The notes under the pieces are model-generated. The model was not told the DNA's origin. It ran no database searches and was given only the letters and a program-made list of their open reading frames with translations. The translations under genes and the position numbers were made by a program. Positions 1-6,252 of a stretch of 9,186 bases of DNA are shown here, one piece after another; within the stretch, counting starts at the first letter, position 1; each line of letters begins with the position of its first letter. Source of the DNA: an uncultured Microbacterium sp. (GTDB taxonomy: Bacteria > Actinomycetota > Actinomycetes > Actinomycetales > Microbacteriaceae); assembly GCA_947647645.1 (NCBI GenBank), contig CANSLE010000079.1, positions 1 to 9,186 on the forward strand, in the 5' to 3' direction.

Positions 1-425
1 GTCGGCGCAGCGGCCGCGAATGGGGCTGGCGCGCGGCGCTCGAGGCCGCCGGGGCCCCGGTTCCGGACGTCGTGCCGGCGCTCTACTCGCCGACCTCGGG
101 CTACGACGCCGCACAGGCGTTGGTGGACGACCCCGACGTGACCGCGATCCTGTGCGGAAATGACGAGCTCGCCATCGGTGTGGCCCGCGCGCTGGTCGAG
201 CGGGGGCGCCGCATCCCCGAAGACGTGAGCGTGGTGGGGTTCGACGACCAGCCGTTCGCGCAGATGTGGGTGCCCGCGCTGACGACCGTGGCGCAGGACT
301 TCACCGACCTCGGGCGGCGCACGTTCGGTTTGCTCGACGAGTGGATGCGCACGGGAGAGCGCCCCCAGGATTCCGCGGTCCGGCCGCAGTTGGTCGTGCG
401 AGAGAGCACCGCGCCTCGCCGCTGA
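1..425 (+). CDS. LacI-family transcriptional regulator, C-terminal part (5' end outside window)
   Basis: The frame is open from the first complete codon at position 3 to the TGA at 423-425, giving about 140 residues. They match the C-terminal half of the periplasmic-binding-like sensor domain of LacI/GalR repressors. The family signature is clear: an AILCGNDELAIG block, then ALVERGRRIPEDVSVVGFDD, then PALTTVAQDFTDLGRR, and a closing QLVVRESTAP segment. The first of these corresponds to the N-D/N-x-A effector-pocket region and the VGFDD strand is near-invariant in the family. The N-terminal helix-turn-helix and hinge lie upstream of the window, so DNA specificity cannot be read here. The gene is codirectional with the alpha-galactosidase and sits 152 bp upstream of it. 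The gap carries two identical operator-like sites, so this protein is the obvious candidate regulator of the operon. The effector is unknown; a galactose-containing sugar or its product is an inference. Family assignment is very secure, the target assignment less so. Confidence 0.93.
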   Translation, partial: RRSGREWGWRAALEAAGAPVPDVVPALYSPTSGYDAAQALVDDPDVTAILCGNDELAIGVARALVERGRRIPEDVSVVGFDDQPFAQMWVPALTTVAQDFTDLGRRTFGLLDEWMRTGERPQDSAVRPQLVVRESTAPRR

Positions 426-471
426 CGGACGTCCATCCCGCTCGGCATCCAGGCGGCCGGACGGCGAGCGT

Positions 472-486
472 GGTCAATTTCTGACC
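472..486. repeat. Inverted repeat GGTCA-N5-TGACC overlapping operator 1
   Basis: GGTCA (472-476) and TGACC (482-486) form a perfect 5-bp inverted repeat with a 5-nt spacer. The right arm is the left half of the first 17-bp operator-like site. The second operator copy does not have the left GGTCA arm. It may extend the upstream binding site or be a coincidence of short sequence. Confidence 0.3.
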
Positions 487-497
487 AACGTTTGCAG
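481..497. promoter_or_regulatory. Operator-like site, copy 1 (CTGACCAACGTTTGCAG)
   Basis: This 17-bp sequence is repeated exactly at 523-539. It has CTG and CAG at its ends and the palindromic core AACGTT (487-492), with the central CG typical of LacI-family operators. The two half-sites are not perfectly symmetric about the core; they differ by one base of spacing. Its last six bases (TTGCAG, 492-497) coincide with the proposed -35 element, so a bound repressor would block RNA polymerase. LacI-type binding is inferred from the core and from the adjacent regulator gene. Confidence 0.7.
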
Positions 498-519
498 GAA
501 GCGTACGTCGCGTGATAAC
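492..519 (+). promoter_or_regulatory. Putative sigma-70-type promoter of the alpha-galactosidase/ABC operon
   Basis: TTGCAG (492-497) can serve as a weak -35 element and GATAAC (514-519) as a -10 element, with a 16-bp spacer. The -10 matches TATAAT at the four inner positions and the -35 matches TTGACA only at TTG. Transcription would start near 526, inside the second operator copy, giving a leader of about 50 nt before the GTG at 578. The placement between two operator copies supports it; the elements alone would be weak evidence in a GC-rich genome. Confidence 0.45.
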
Positions 520-522
520 GTC

Positions 523-539
523 CTGACCAACGTTTGCAG
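523..539. promoter_or_regulatory. Operator-like site, copy 2 (CTGACCAACGTTTGCAG)
   Basis: This is an exact 17/17 copy of the site at 481-497, in the same orientation and with starts 42 bp apart. Identity stops at both edges of the 17 bp, so the repeated unit is well bounded. It would cover the predicted transcription start of the operon. A spacing of 42 bp is about four turns of B-DNA, placing both sites on the same face of the helix. That suits cooperative binding or a small loop by a dimeric or tetrameric LacI-family protein. Confidence 0.7.
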
Positions 540-577
540 AGTCGCCAGCGGCGGCAGATCTCGAGAGGCGAAGACGC

Positions 578-2773
578 GTGAGCATCGCAGGAGCACCGTC
601 CCCGTGCACATCCGATTCCGGCGGCGCGTCGTGGCCGCCGGTCGTGCGGTTGGCCGCCTCGGGAGTCGCGCTCGTCCTCGCCCTCCCGCTCGACTCGCTT
701 CCGACCGTCACCCACTGGGGGGCCGATCCCGGACCGCTCGACGACACGCAGCTCGCGCTGGTCGCCGCCTCGGCGCGGGCACCCCGCGCGACGAACGGTG
801 TCGACGTCGAGGTGACCGTCTCCGTGCTGCCGGAAGGATCGCGCGGTTGGGTCGGCACGACCGGCGTCGCGGGCCACCGTGCGGGCTCGGCGTGGTCGCC
901 TCGGTTCGTGCCGACCGCCGTGCGCATCGTGGAGGACGACGAGGGCGGCTTCGTCGAGATCGACGCGACCGACCCCGATGCGCGCCTCGAGGTGCGCGTC
1001 CTCATCGAGATGCTCCCCAGCGGCATCGTCCGGATGCAGGCACGACTCACGAACACGGCCGAGGGCGACTATCTGGTCGAGGCCGTCAACCTCGCGCTGC
1101 CGGTTCCGACGCGGACGCGTCGACTCGTCGACTTCGCGGGGCGCTGGGCGAAGGAGAAGGTCGTGCAGAGCCGGCCGTTCACCGTCGGCTCCCACGTGCG
1201 CGAGGGGCGTCACGGACGCACTGGCGCGGATGCCGCGACCCTTCTCGTGGCCGGCACGGCCGACCTCGACTTCGACGCGGGTGAAGGATGGGGGATGCAC
1301 GTCGCCTTCAGCGGCAACCACCGCGCGATCGGTGAGCGCGTCTTCTCCGGAGAGCGGCTGCTGCTCGGCGGCGAGCTCCTGCTGCCCGGCGAGCTTCCGC
1401 TCGCCGCCGGCGAGAGCTACGACACACCGAAGGTGTACGCCGTGTACGGGAAGGGGCTCGACGACATGGCCGGCCGCCTCCACCGCCATCTGCGTGCGCG
1501 TCCGCGGCATCCCCGTTCTCCCCGCCCCGTCGTCATGAACGTCTGGGAGGCGGTCTACTTCGACCACGACCTCGAGCGGCTCCTCGACCTCGCGCGCCGC
1601 GCGGCCGACGTCGGCGTGGAGCGCTTCGTGCTCGACGACGGATGGTTCGGCGGACGCCGCGACGACACCGCGGGTCTCGGCGACTGGGTGCTGTCCGAGC
1701 AGGTCTGGGGCGACGGTCGGTTCCGCGTCCTCGTGGACGAGGTGCGCCGACTCGGGATGGAGTTCGGCCTCTGGTTCGAGCCCGAGATGGTGAACCTGGA
1801 CTCGGATCTCGCCCGAGCCCATCCCGACTGGATCCTCCAGGTCGACGGGCGGATGCCGGTGGGGTTCCGCCACCAGCAGGTGCTCGATCTGAGCCATCCC
1901 GGCGCCTTCGCTCACGTCCGCGACCAGATCGTCGCGCTCGTGCACGAGTTCGACATCGACTTCATCAAGTGGGATCACAACCGCGACCTCATCGACGCCG
2001 GCTCCACGCGCACCGGGCGCGCCGGCGTGCACGAGCAGACCCTCGCGGTGTACCGCCTCCTCGACGAGATCCGCGCCGCCTGCCCCCGGCTCGAGATCGA
2101 GTCCTGCTCCTCGGGCGGCGCGCGCATCGACCTCGAGATCCTCGAGCGCACCGACCGGGTCTGGGCCTCGGACTGCATCGACGCCCACGAGCGCCAGCAG
2201 ATCCAGCGGTGGACCGCGCAGCTGCTGCCACCGGAGCTCGTCGGCAGCCACGTCGGCGCGGCCCGCGCGCACACGACCGGACGCCGGCTCGACCTCGACT
2301 TCCGCTGCGCCACCGCGCTGTTCGGCCACTTCGGCATCGAATGGGACCTCACCGAGGCCTCCGACGACGACACCGCCCGTCTGACGGAGTGGGTCGCCCT
2401 GTACCGGCAGTCGCGCGCCCTCATCCACTCGGGCACCGTCGTGCGCCGCGAGCTCGAGCAGGGCGACCTGTGGCTGCACGGCAGCGTGGCAACCGACCAT
2501 GCCGAGGCACTGTACCTGGTGACTCTGCGCGAGCGCCCGGTCACCTGGCCCGTCGGTCGGGTCGCCCTGCCGGGGCTGCGTCGCGACCTCGACTACCGGC
2601 TCGTCGCGGCGGGGCCGGGCGCCTCCGCCGCGTACGACGAACGCATCCACCCGACGTGGTGGACCGACGGGATCACGCTGTCGGGGGCGGTGCTGGCCGA
2701 CATCGGTGTGCACATCCCCGCGCTCGATCCCGACCAGGCGGCGCTCCTGCACGTGAAGGCGGTCAGCTCATGA
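578..2773 (+). CDS. Alpha-galactosidase, glycoside hydrolase family 36
   Basis: This 731-residue protein matches the usual length of bacterial GH36 alpha-galactosidases, which remove terminal alpha-D-galactose from oligosaccharides such as melibiose or raffinose by a retaining mechanism. An N-terminal beta-sandwich region (about 20-305) contains LPTVTHWGADPG. The TIM barrel follows from about 312, with NVWEAVYFDHD, LDDGWFGGRRDD (D353, D354), GLWFEPEMVN and KWDHNR, whose D466 is the expected nucleophile. ESCSSGGARIDLE (S509 to G514) comes next. The SDCIDAHER motif (531-539) carries the expected acid/base aspartate. A C-terminal beta domain closes the protein. There is no signal peptide, so it should act in the cytoplasm on imported sugar. 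The start is GTG at 578, with GAGAGG at 563-568 as ribosome-binding site. The stop overlaps the next gene's ATG (ATGA), implying translational coupling. Some GH36 members act on related sugars such as beta-L-arabinopyranosides, so exact specificity is inferred. Confidence 0.93.
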   Translation: MSIAGAPSPCTSDSGGASWPPVVRLAASGVALVLALPLDSLPTVTHWGADPGPLDDTQLALVAASARAPRATNGVDVEVTVSVLPEGSRGWVGTTGVAGHRAGSAWSPRFVPTAVRIVEDDEGGFVEIDATDPDARLEVRVLIEMLPSGIVRMQARLTNTAEGDYLVEAVNLALPVPTRTRRLVDFAGRWAKEKVVQSRPFTVGSHVREGRHGRTGADAATLLVAGTADLDFDAGEGWGMHVAFSGNHRAIGERVFSGERLLLGGELLLPGELPLAAGESYDTPKVYAVYGKGLDDMAGRLHRHLRARPRHPRSPRPVVMNVWEAVYFDHDLERLLDLARRAADVGVERFVLDDGWFGGRRDDTAGLGDWVLSEQVWGDGRFRVLVDEVRRLGMEFGLWFEPEMVNLDSDLARAHPDWILQVDGRMPVGFRHQQVLDLSHPGAFAHVRDQIVALVHEFDIDFIKWDHNRDLIDAGSTRTGRAGVHEQTLAVYRLLDEIRAACPRLEIESCSSGGARIDLEILERTDRVWASDCIDAHERQQIQRWTAQLLPPELVGSHVGAARAHTTGRRLDLDFRCATALFGHFGIEWDLTEASDDDTARLTEWVALYRQSRALIHSGTVVRRELEQGDLWLHGSVATDHAEALYLVTLRERPVTWPVGRVALPGLRRDLDYRLVAAGPGASAAYDERIHPTWWTDGITLSGAVLADIGVHIPALDPDQAALLHVKAVSS

Positions 2774-3726
2774 CGACGACACCGGCGACGGCCCGGCGCG
2801 TGACCCGCTCGGCATCCGAGAGGCGCCCGTCCGGGGCGCCGCCGAAGCGACCTGCGCGTCGCCGAAGCGACCTGCGCGTCGCGCTGCTGTTCATCGCGCC
2901 CGCCGCGATCGGGTTCCTCGCGTTCTACCTGGCGCCGGCGCTGCGCGGCATCTGGTTCAGTCTCACCGACCAGAACCTCGTCGGCTCGGGCACCTTCATC
3001 GGCGTGGACAACTACACGAAGATGCTCGGCGACCCGCTGTTCTGGAACGCGCTGGTGGTGACGCTCTGGTACGTGGTCATCAACATCGGCGTCCAGACCG
3101 TGCTCGCGATCGGCATCGCCGTGCTCATGCACCGCCTCACGCGCTCCGCGCTCATCCGCGGCATCATCCTGCTGCCCTACCTCGTGGCCAACGTCGTCGT
3201 CGCCCTCGTGTGGTTCTGGATGATGGACTACTCGACCGGCATCATCAACGTCGTCATCGACGCGCTCGGGGGCGACCGGGTCGCGTTCTTCGGCAACGAG
3301 GTCCTCGCGATCCCGACCATCGCCCTCATCAACGTCTGGCGCTACGTCGGCTACACCGCACTGCTGATCTTCGCCGGACTGCAGACGATCCCGAACGAGC
3401 TCTACGAGGCGGGCGCTCTCGACGGGGCATCCGAGGCCCGGATGTTCCGCTCGATCACGCTGCCGCTGCTGCGCCCGGTGCTGGCGCTCGTGCTCGTGAT
3501 CACCGTGGTCGGATCGTTCCAGATCTTCGACACCGTGGCGGTGACGACCACCGGCGGGCCCGTCAACGCGACGCGGGTCATCTACTACTACATCTACCAG
3601 CAGTCCTTCGAGCGGTTCGACCTCGGGTACGCGTCTGCGATGTCGGTCTTCCTGCTCGTGGTGCTCGCGGTCGTCGCGTACTTCCAGCTGAAGATCATGC
3701 GCTCCAACCAGTCGGACCTGGCGTGA
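2770..3726 (+). CDS. ABC sugar transporter permease, MalF/UgpA type
   Basis: A 318-residue inner-membrane subunit of a carbohydrate-uptake (CUT1-type) ABC importer. After a basic, proline/arginine-rich cytoplasmic tail (1-35), hydrophobic segments lie near 37-57, 95-120, 130-151, 178-200, 233-253 and 288-308. The EAA loop that contacts the ATPase is clear: YEAGALDGASEARMF (212-226) followed by ITLPLLRP (229-236). LPYLVANVV and TTGGPVNAT are also typical of this subunit. The frame is open far upstream (to 1642), but that is shadow coding inside the galactosidase. The ATG at 2770 is the sensible start, since it gives the ATGA overlap and has GAAGG at 2755-2759. A second in-frame start, GTG at 2800, is possible. 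Residues 27-37 are encoded by a perfect 20-bp tandem duplication read in two frames. The sugar is unknown; an alpha-galactoside is inferred from the neighbours. Confidence 0.92.
   Translation: MTTTPATARRVTRSASERRPSGAPPKRPARRRSDLRVALLFIAPAAIGFLAFYLAPALRGIWFSLTDQNLVGSGTFIGVDNYTKMLGDPLFWNALVVTLWYVVINIGVQTVLAIGIAVLMHRLTRSALIRGIILLPYLVANVVVALVWFWMMDYSTGIINVVIDALGGDRVAFFGNEVLAIPTIALINVWRYVGYTALLIFAGLQTIPNELYEAGALDGASEARMFRSITLPLLRPVLALVLVITVVGSFQIFDTVAVTTTGGPVNATRVIYYYIYQQSFERFDLGYASAMSVFLLVVLAVVAYFQLKIMRSNQSDLA
2840..2882 (+). repeat. Perfect 20-bp tandem duplication within the permease 5' region
   Basis: GCCGAAGCGACCTGCGCGTC occurs at 2841-2860 and again at 2861-2880. The 20-bp periodicity holds over 2840-2882. 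The unit is not a multiple of three, so the two copies are translated in different frames, giving PKRPAR from the first and RRSDLRV from the second. The encoded stretch is the cytoplasmic tail just before the first membrane segment, where sequence is usually free to vary. Confidence 0.95.
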
Positions 3727-3735
3727 GGAACCCCG

Positions 3736-4698
3736 ATGACGACACTGCTCACACCTCCCCGCAACGGTGACACGGTGGCCGCGCCGAGCGCGACCGGCCA
3801 CGCCCATCCGGAACGCCGCCCCCGCCGCATCCGTTGGGGTCGGCTCTTGGCCTGGACGGCGCTGGCCGTCCTGCTCCTGGTCACGCTCTTCCCCTTCTAC
3901 TGGATGCTGCGCACGGCGTTGTCGACGAACACCGCGTTGTACACGAACGCCGGGAGCCTCCTGTCGGTCGACTTCAGCTGGGGGGCCTTCCGGCGCGTGC
4001 TCGGCCTCGCCCGTCCCGAGGAGGCCGCCGCGGAGGGCGGGACGACCGGCTCGATCGACTTCTGGCTGTACCTGCGCAACTCGGTGATCGTGGCGAGCGT
4101 CATCACCGTCGGGCAGGTCTTCTTCTCCGCCATGGCGGCGTACGCCTTCGCGCGCCTGCAGTGGAAGGGGCGGGATGCCGTCTTCTTCCTCTTCCTCACC
4201 GCGCTGATGATCCCGCCGATCTTCGTCCAGTTGCCGAACTTCATCCTGATCCGGGACCTGGGACTGCTGAACACCCTCGCCGGCATCATCCTGCCGTTCT
4301 TCTTCATGACGCCGTTCGCGATCTTCTTCATGCGGCAGTTCTTCCTCGGCATCAGTCGCGAGGTCGAGGAGTCCGCGAAGATCGACGGGGCCGGGCACAT
4401 CCGCATCTTCTTCCGGATCATCCTCCCGATGTCCACGACGCCGCTGTTCACGCTCGCACTGCTGACCTACATCACCGCGTGGGGCGAGTACTTCTGGCCG
4501 CTGCTGGTGGGCCGTGCGGAGCAGTCCCGCGTGCTCACCGTCGCCCTCGGCATCTTCCGGTCGCAGACCCCGCAGACCGGCCCCGACTGGGCGGGGCTCA
4601 TGGCGGGCACCCTCGTCGCCGCCCTGCCCGTGTTCGTCCTCTTCGTCCTGTTCGGACGGAAGCTCATCGACAACCTCGGCTACTCGGGCATCAAGTAG
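3736..4698 (+). CDS. ABC sugar transporter permease, MalG/UgpE type
   Basis: A 320-residue second membrane subunit, pairing with the upstream permease to form the translocation pore. A charged N-terminal tail (1-35) precedes the first hydrophobic segment (about 37-58, ending in LFPFYWMLRTALS, the usual MalG-type start). Others lie near 113-136, 148-168, 180-200, 233-250 and 287-307. The EAA motif is EESAKIDGAGHIRIFFRIILP (211-231). A longish extracytoplasmic loop (60-110) contains an acidic, alanine-rich patch (PEEAAAEGG). The ATG at 3736 is supported by GAGGA at 3725-3729, which overlaps the end of the preceding gene; only 9 nt separate the two genes. Length and motifs are normal and nothing is missing. 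No ATP-binding subunit follows, which is common for actinobacterial CUT1 operons served by a shared ATPase. Confidence 0.93.
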   Translation: MTTLLTPPRNGDTVAAPSATGHAHPERRPRRIRWGRLLAWTALAVLLLVTLFPFYWMLRTALSTNTALYTNAGSLLSVDFSWGAFRRVLGLARPEEAAAEGGTTGSIDFWLYLRNSVIVASVITVGQVFFSAMAAYAFARLQWKGRDAVFFLFLTALMIPPIFVQLPNFILIRDLGLLNTLAGIILPFFFMTPFAIFFMRQFFLGISREVEESAKIDGAGHIRIFFRIILPMSTTPLFTLALLTYITAWGEYFWPLLVGRAEQSRVLTVALGIFRSQTPQTGPDWAGLMAGTLVAALPVFVLFVLFGRKLIDNLGYSGIK

Positions 4699-4717
4699 CC
4701 GCCAGATCCCACACCGT

Positions 4718-4748
4718 CACTCGCGCCCGGTCGGGCCGCGGCCGAGTG
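4718..4748 (+). other. Possible intercistronic stem-loop before the binding-protein gene
   Basis: CACTCG (4718-4723) can pair with CGAGTG (4743-4748), enclosing GCCC (4725-4728) and GGGC (4733-4736) with a GGTC loop. The 87-bp gap also holds the palindrome GGCCGCGGCC (4734-4743), which competes for pairing. There is no T-run. Such GC-rich structure arises often by chance here, so this is only a candidate RNA-processing or stability element. I see no convincing internal promoter in the gap. Confidence 0.25.
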
Positions 4749-4785
4749 CGCCCGAATACCCCACGAGAACAAGAGAGGTTCTGCC

Positions 4786-6147
4786 ATGAAGACACCGCAC
4801 CGTCGCGGTCGCGCCGTCGCGATCGTCGCTGCCGCCGTCGCCATCCCCATCGTCCTGACCGGATGCGGAGGCTCCGGCGCGGGATCCGCATCCGGCTCCG
4901 ACGGGATCACCTACTGGCTCTGGGACTCCAACCAGCAACCCGCGTACCAGCAGTGCGCCGACGCGTTCACCGCCGATACCGGCATCCCCGTGAAGATCGA
5001 GCAGTACGGCTGGGCCGACTACTGGCAGGGGCTCACCACCGGATTCGCGTCGGGCACCGCCCCCGACGTGTTCGCCGACCACCTGTCGTACTTCCCGCAG
5101 TTCGCCTCCCAGGGACAGCTCCTCGACCTGAGCGGGCGCATCCAGAAGGACGGCATCGATCTGTCGATCTACCAGAACGGTCTCGCCGATCTGTGGGTCG
5201 GTCAGGGCGCTCAGCGCTACGGTCTGCCGAAGGACTTCGACACCGTGGGACTCTTCTACAACGAGAAGATGGTGACGGATGCCGGGTTCACGCCCGAGCA
5301 GCTCGCGACGCTGTCCTGGAACCCCACCGACGGCGGGACGTACGAGCAGCTCATCGCAGCGCTCACGGTCGACCAGAACGGCGTGCACGGCAACCAGCCG
5401 GGCTTCGACAAGTCCAAGGTCGCCGTGTACGGCCTGGCGCTGAGCGGCAACGGCCTCAACGCCTCGGGCCAGCAGACCTGGGCGCCCTACGCGCTGAGCA
5501 ATGACTGGTACTTCGGCGACAAGACGCCGTGGACGACCGCGTGGAAGTTCGGCGACGAGAAGTTCACCGAGACCCTCACCTGGTACAAGCACCTCATCGA
5601 CGCCGGCTACATGCCGTCGGTCGACATCGCCCGGAGCGAGCAGGACCCGCTGAACGGGTACCTCGCGGGCCGCTACGCGACCGTCACCGACGGCAGCTGG
5701 ATGAACTCCTCCTACCTCGGCCAGAGCTCAGTCCCGACCAAGGTCGCGCCGACCCCCGTCGGGCCCTCCGGTCAGCGCGCCAGCCTGTTCAACGGACTGT
5801 CCGACGGCATCTGGGCCGGCACGAAGAACCCGGATGCCGCGTGGAAGTGGGTCTCGCACCTCGCCTCGACCGCGTGCCAGGACGTCATCGCGCAGTCTGC
5901 GGTCGTGTTCCCCGCGATCAAGACCTCCACCACCAAGGCGGAGAAGGCGTTCGCCGACAAGGGGTGGGACGTCACCGGCTTCACGGTGCAGGTCGAGGAC
6001 AAGACGACGGCGCTGCTGCCCATCGCCGACCACTGGTCCGAGCTCAACGACACCATGACCGCCGCCGTGGAGTCCTTCCTGAAGGGCTCGGGCGATGCCG
6101 CCTCCCTCGCGAAGGCGAACGACAGCATCAACGCGCTGTTCCGCTGA
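4786..6147 (+). CDS. Extracellular sugar-binding lipoprotein of the ABC importer (family 1 solute-binding protein)
   Basis: A 453-residue substrate-binding protein that should capture an oligosaccharide outside the membrane and deliver it to the two permeases. The N-terminus is a lipoprotein signal: basic residues (HRRGR, 5-9), a hydrophobic core, and the lipobox L24-T25-G26-C27. A flexible Gly/Ser linker (28-40) precedes the folded domain, which begins ITYWLWDSNQQPAYQQ. Family 1 hallmarks follow: FASGTAPDVFADHLSYFPQFASQGQLLDLS, GLPKDFDTVGLFYNEKMV (146-163), LAGRYATVTDGSWM and ISDG-like NGLSDGIWAGTKNPDAAWKWV. Two cysteines remain in the mature protein (C57 and C364) and could form a disulfide. 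The ATG at 4786 has GAGAGG (4773-4778) seven bases upstream. The ligand cannot be read from sequence; an alpha-galactosyl oligosaccharide is inferred from the flanking hydrolases. It is third in the transporter order, whereas binding-protein genes more often come first. Confidence 0.93.
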   Translation: MKTPHRRGRAVAIVAAAVAIPIVLTGCGGSGAGSASGSDGITYWLWDSNQQPAYQQCADAFTADTGIPVKIEQYGWADYWQGLTTGFASGTAPDVFADHLSYFPQFASQGQLLDLSGRIQKDGIDLSIYQNGLADLWVGQGAQRYGLPKDFDTVGLFYNEKMVTDAGFTPEQLATLSWNPTDGGTYEQLIAALTVDQNGVHGNQPGFDKSKVAVYGLALSGNGLNASGQQTWAPYALSNDWYFGDKTPWTTAWKFGDEKFTETLTWYKHLIDAGYMPSVDIARSEQDPLNGYLAGRYATVTDGSWMNSSYLGQSSVPTKVAPTPVGPSGQRASLFNGLSDGIWAGTKNPDAAWKWVSHLASTACQDVIAQSAVVFPAIKTSTTKAEKAFADKGWDVTGFTVQVEDKTTALLPIADHWSELNDTMTAAVESFLKGSGDAASLAKANDSINALFR

Positions 6148-6164
6148 CCCGCTGATCCGAGCGG

Positions 6165-6196
6165 TCGGGGGCGCCGGGCCGATCCGGCGCCCCCGA
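6165..6196 (+). terminator. Strong stem-loop after the binding-protein gene (terminator or mRNA stabiliser)
   Basis: Positions 6165-6177 (TCGGGGGCGCCGG) pair perfectly with 6184-6196 (CCGGCGCCCCCGA): 13 bp, almost all G-C, with a 6-nt loop GCCGAT. It begins 18 nt after the stop codon. No T-run follows, so it is not a classical intrinsic terminator, though actinobacterial terminators often lack one. It may fully or partly stop transcription. Alternatively it may protect the 3' end of the abundant binding-protein message and lower expression of the hydrolase gene downstream. Confidence 0.7.
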
Positions 6197-6240
6197 TGCG
6201 GACCGGCATCCGTGCTCCCCCTCCTCCCTCCTCACCAGAC

Positions 6241-6245
6241 AAGGA
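6241..6245 (+). promoter_or_regulatory. Ribosome-binding site fixing the start of the secreted hydrolase
   Basis: AAGGA lies 7 nt before the ATG at 6253. It selects this start, which also begins a complete signal peptide. The upstream 6197-6240 is pyrimidine-rich (CCCCCTCCTCCCTCCTC) and shows no recognisable -10/-35 pair. Confidence 0.65.
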
Positions 6246-6252
6246 CGTCACG

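Noticed and set aside
534..561. Second promoter using TTGCAG of operator copy 2 as -35
   Set aside because: At 16-18 bp spacing the downstream hexamer (around GATCTC) does not resemble a -10 element.
101..2752. Very long open frame (883 codons) on the - strand opposite the galactosidase
   Set aside because: Its product is a low-complexity Arg/Val/Glu/Asp-rich string with no domain, as expected for the antisense frame of a GC-rich gene. The + strand encodes clear GH36 motifs over the same bases.
1642..2769. Upstream extension of permease 1 into the galactosidase
   Set aside because: The translated extension is Arg/Pro-rich shadow sequence. The ATG at 2770 with ATGA coupling is the natural start.
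2593..4398. 601-codon - strand open frame across the permeases
   Set aside because: Highly charged, repetitive composition (long runs of E, R, D, Q) mirrors membrane-protein codons in antisense. The + strand permeases carry EAA motifs.
3834..5504. 556-codon + strand frame spanning permease 2 and the binding protein
   Set aside because: It overlaps two well-supported genes in a different frame and has Arg/Pro-rich shadow composition with no domain.
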